Of a stretch of DNA of 64,000 nt, positions 63,357-64,000 are shown one piece after another. The DNA is from an uncultured Dehalococcoidia bacterium (lineage in GTDB: Bacteria > Chloroflexota > Dehalococcoidia > Lucifugimonadales > G958296245). The translations under genes and the position numbers were made by a program. The notes under the pieces were generated by a model. It was given only the letters and a program-made list of their open reading frames with translations. It did no database searches and was not told the DNA's origin. The first letter of the stretch is position 1. Each line of letters starts with the position of its first letter. The stretch lies in assembly GCA_958296245.1 (NCBI GenBank), contig OY282458.1, positions 1,572,777-1,636,776 of the forward strand. The letters are read 5' to 3'.

Positions 63357-64000
63357 CTAGGAGACGGCGAGCATTCGATCCAAGGCCACTCGAGCATCTG
63401 CTCTGGTCTGCTCGTCCACCTCGATGCGGTTCACCACGACGCCCTCGTTCAGGCCGTCGAGCACCCACGACAGGTAGGCGGGGTGGATGCGGTACATCGT
63501 CGAGCATGGGCAGACGACCGAGTCCAAGCAGAATACCGTCTTGTCGGGGTTCTCCTGCGCGAGCCGTTGCACCAAGCTGATCTCGGTGCCCACGGCCCAC
63601 ACGCTGCCCGGCGGCGCCTCGCTGACGGCCTTGATGATGTACTCGGTGGAGCCGTCCATGTCGGCGGCGGCGACCACCTCCATGAAGCATTCGGGGTGGA
63701 CGACGACGTTCACGTCGGGGTACCGCCTCCGGGCCTCCTCTATCTGGGAGACCTTGAACCTGGTGTGGACAGAGCAGTGGCCCTGCCAGAGTATGATCTT
63801 CGCCCGGCTCAGATCCTCTTTGGTGTGGCCTCCCAGGGGCTTGAATGGGTTCCACACGAGCATTTCGTCCAAGCCCACGCCGAGCTTCAGACCGGTGTTC
63901 CTGCCCAGGTGCTGGTCCGGCAGGAACAGGACCTGCTCCCCATGCTCGAAGGCCCACTTGAAGGTCGCCGTCGCGTTGGTGGAGGTGCATACGATGCCGT
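63357..64000 (-). CDS. nadA: Quinolinate synthase NadA, partial (5' end beyond the window)
   Basis: The C-terminal 214 residues are present and run off the right edge. The three cluster cysteines are visible: V-C-T-S-T-N-A at the edge, G-H-C-S-V-H-T-R-F and D-S-V-V-C-P-C-S-T-M-Y. These hold the 4Fe-4S centre that dehydrates and condenses iminoaspartate with dihydroxyacetone phosphate to quinolinate. H-P-E-C near the middle fits the family. It is followed at once by nadC; nadB is not in the window and may lie upstream of nadA. Confidence 0.96.
   Translation of the reverse strand, partial: GIVCTSTNATATFKWAFEHGEQVLFLPDQHLGRNTGLKLGVGLDEMLVWNPFKPLGGHTKEDLSRAKIILWQGHCSVHTRFKVSQIEEARRRYPDVNVVVHPECFMEVVAAADMDGSTEYIIKAVSEAPPGSVWAVGTEISLVQRLAQENPDKTVFCLDSVVCPCSTMYRIHPAYLSWVLDGLNEGVVVNRIEVDEQTRADARVALDRMLAVS

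Overview
The window is G+C-rich (low 60s percent by eye) bacterial DNA, densely coded on both strands, with no rRNA, tRNA or CRISPR array that I can support. The gene content points to a Chloroflexota lineage of the Dehalococcoidia/SAR202 kind. The reasons are three lipoproteins carrying Val/Glu/Lys-rich stalk repeats after the lipobox, a Ni superoxide dismutase, the mix of sulfatase, Ldh, Gfo/Idh, phosphotriesterase and LmbE-type enzymes, archaeal-style split glutamate synthase-like subunits, and intergenic gaps full of short repeats. That assignment is inference; no marker gene is present.

Layout. 1-2.7 kb: a truncated gene, a sulfatase-fold hydrolase and a VapBC pair. 2.9-6 kb: sugar-acid enzymes (Ldh-type dehydrogenase, uronate-dehydrogenase-like SDR, HpcH/HpaI aldolase). 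6.3-13 kb: a sugar-phosphate transferase, Ni-SOD, enoyl-CoA hydratase, an M1 aminopeptidase and a NEW3-domain surface protein. 13.3-16.7 kb: a peptide-transporter ATPase divergent from its probable binding lipoprotein; the two permeases lie at 25.8-27.7 kb. 17.8-25.6 kb: a phosphate regulon, made of a PhoB/PhoR-type pair, an UppP-like phosphatase and pstSCAB-phoU behind a clear 11-bp-periodic Pho box. 27.8 kb: peptide deformylase. 28.5-35.4 kb: three tandem large membrane-protein paralogues plus the tail of a fourth. 35.5-38.3 kb: gamma-glutamyltransferase and a PIG-L/LmbE protein with an altered motif. 39.3-42.4 kb: an L-fucose/L-rhamnose-type oxidative sugar cluster. 42.8-50.3 kb: a NatAB-like exporter, two VWA lipoproteins and a divergent HTH-TM-TPR protein. 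50.4-53.3 kb: a phosphotriesterase-family protein, a Gfo/Idh oxidoreductase and a DUF3830 fusion. 53.4-55.4 kb: a DUF262/HNH defence-type nuclease. 55.5-60.8 kb: a glutamine synthetase-like / dehydrogenase / amidotransferase / GXGXG / FMN synthase operon that resembles gmaS-mgsABC. 61.2-62.4 kb: an adenine methyltransferase followed by tiny ORFs. 62.5-64 kb: nadC and nadA (nadA runs off the end).

The most notable structures are several families of short non-coding repeats. One is MITE-like, with 13-bp terminal inverted repeats, and one carries a TATAAT-like box. Others are the tandem membrane-protein array with a domain gained or lost between copies, hairpin terminators that lack a T-tract, two genes whose conserved N-termini begin at non-standard codons (ATC and possibly ACG), and several enzymes that have lost canonical catalytic residues.
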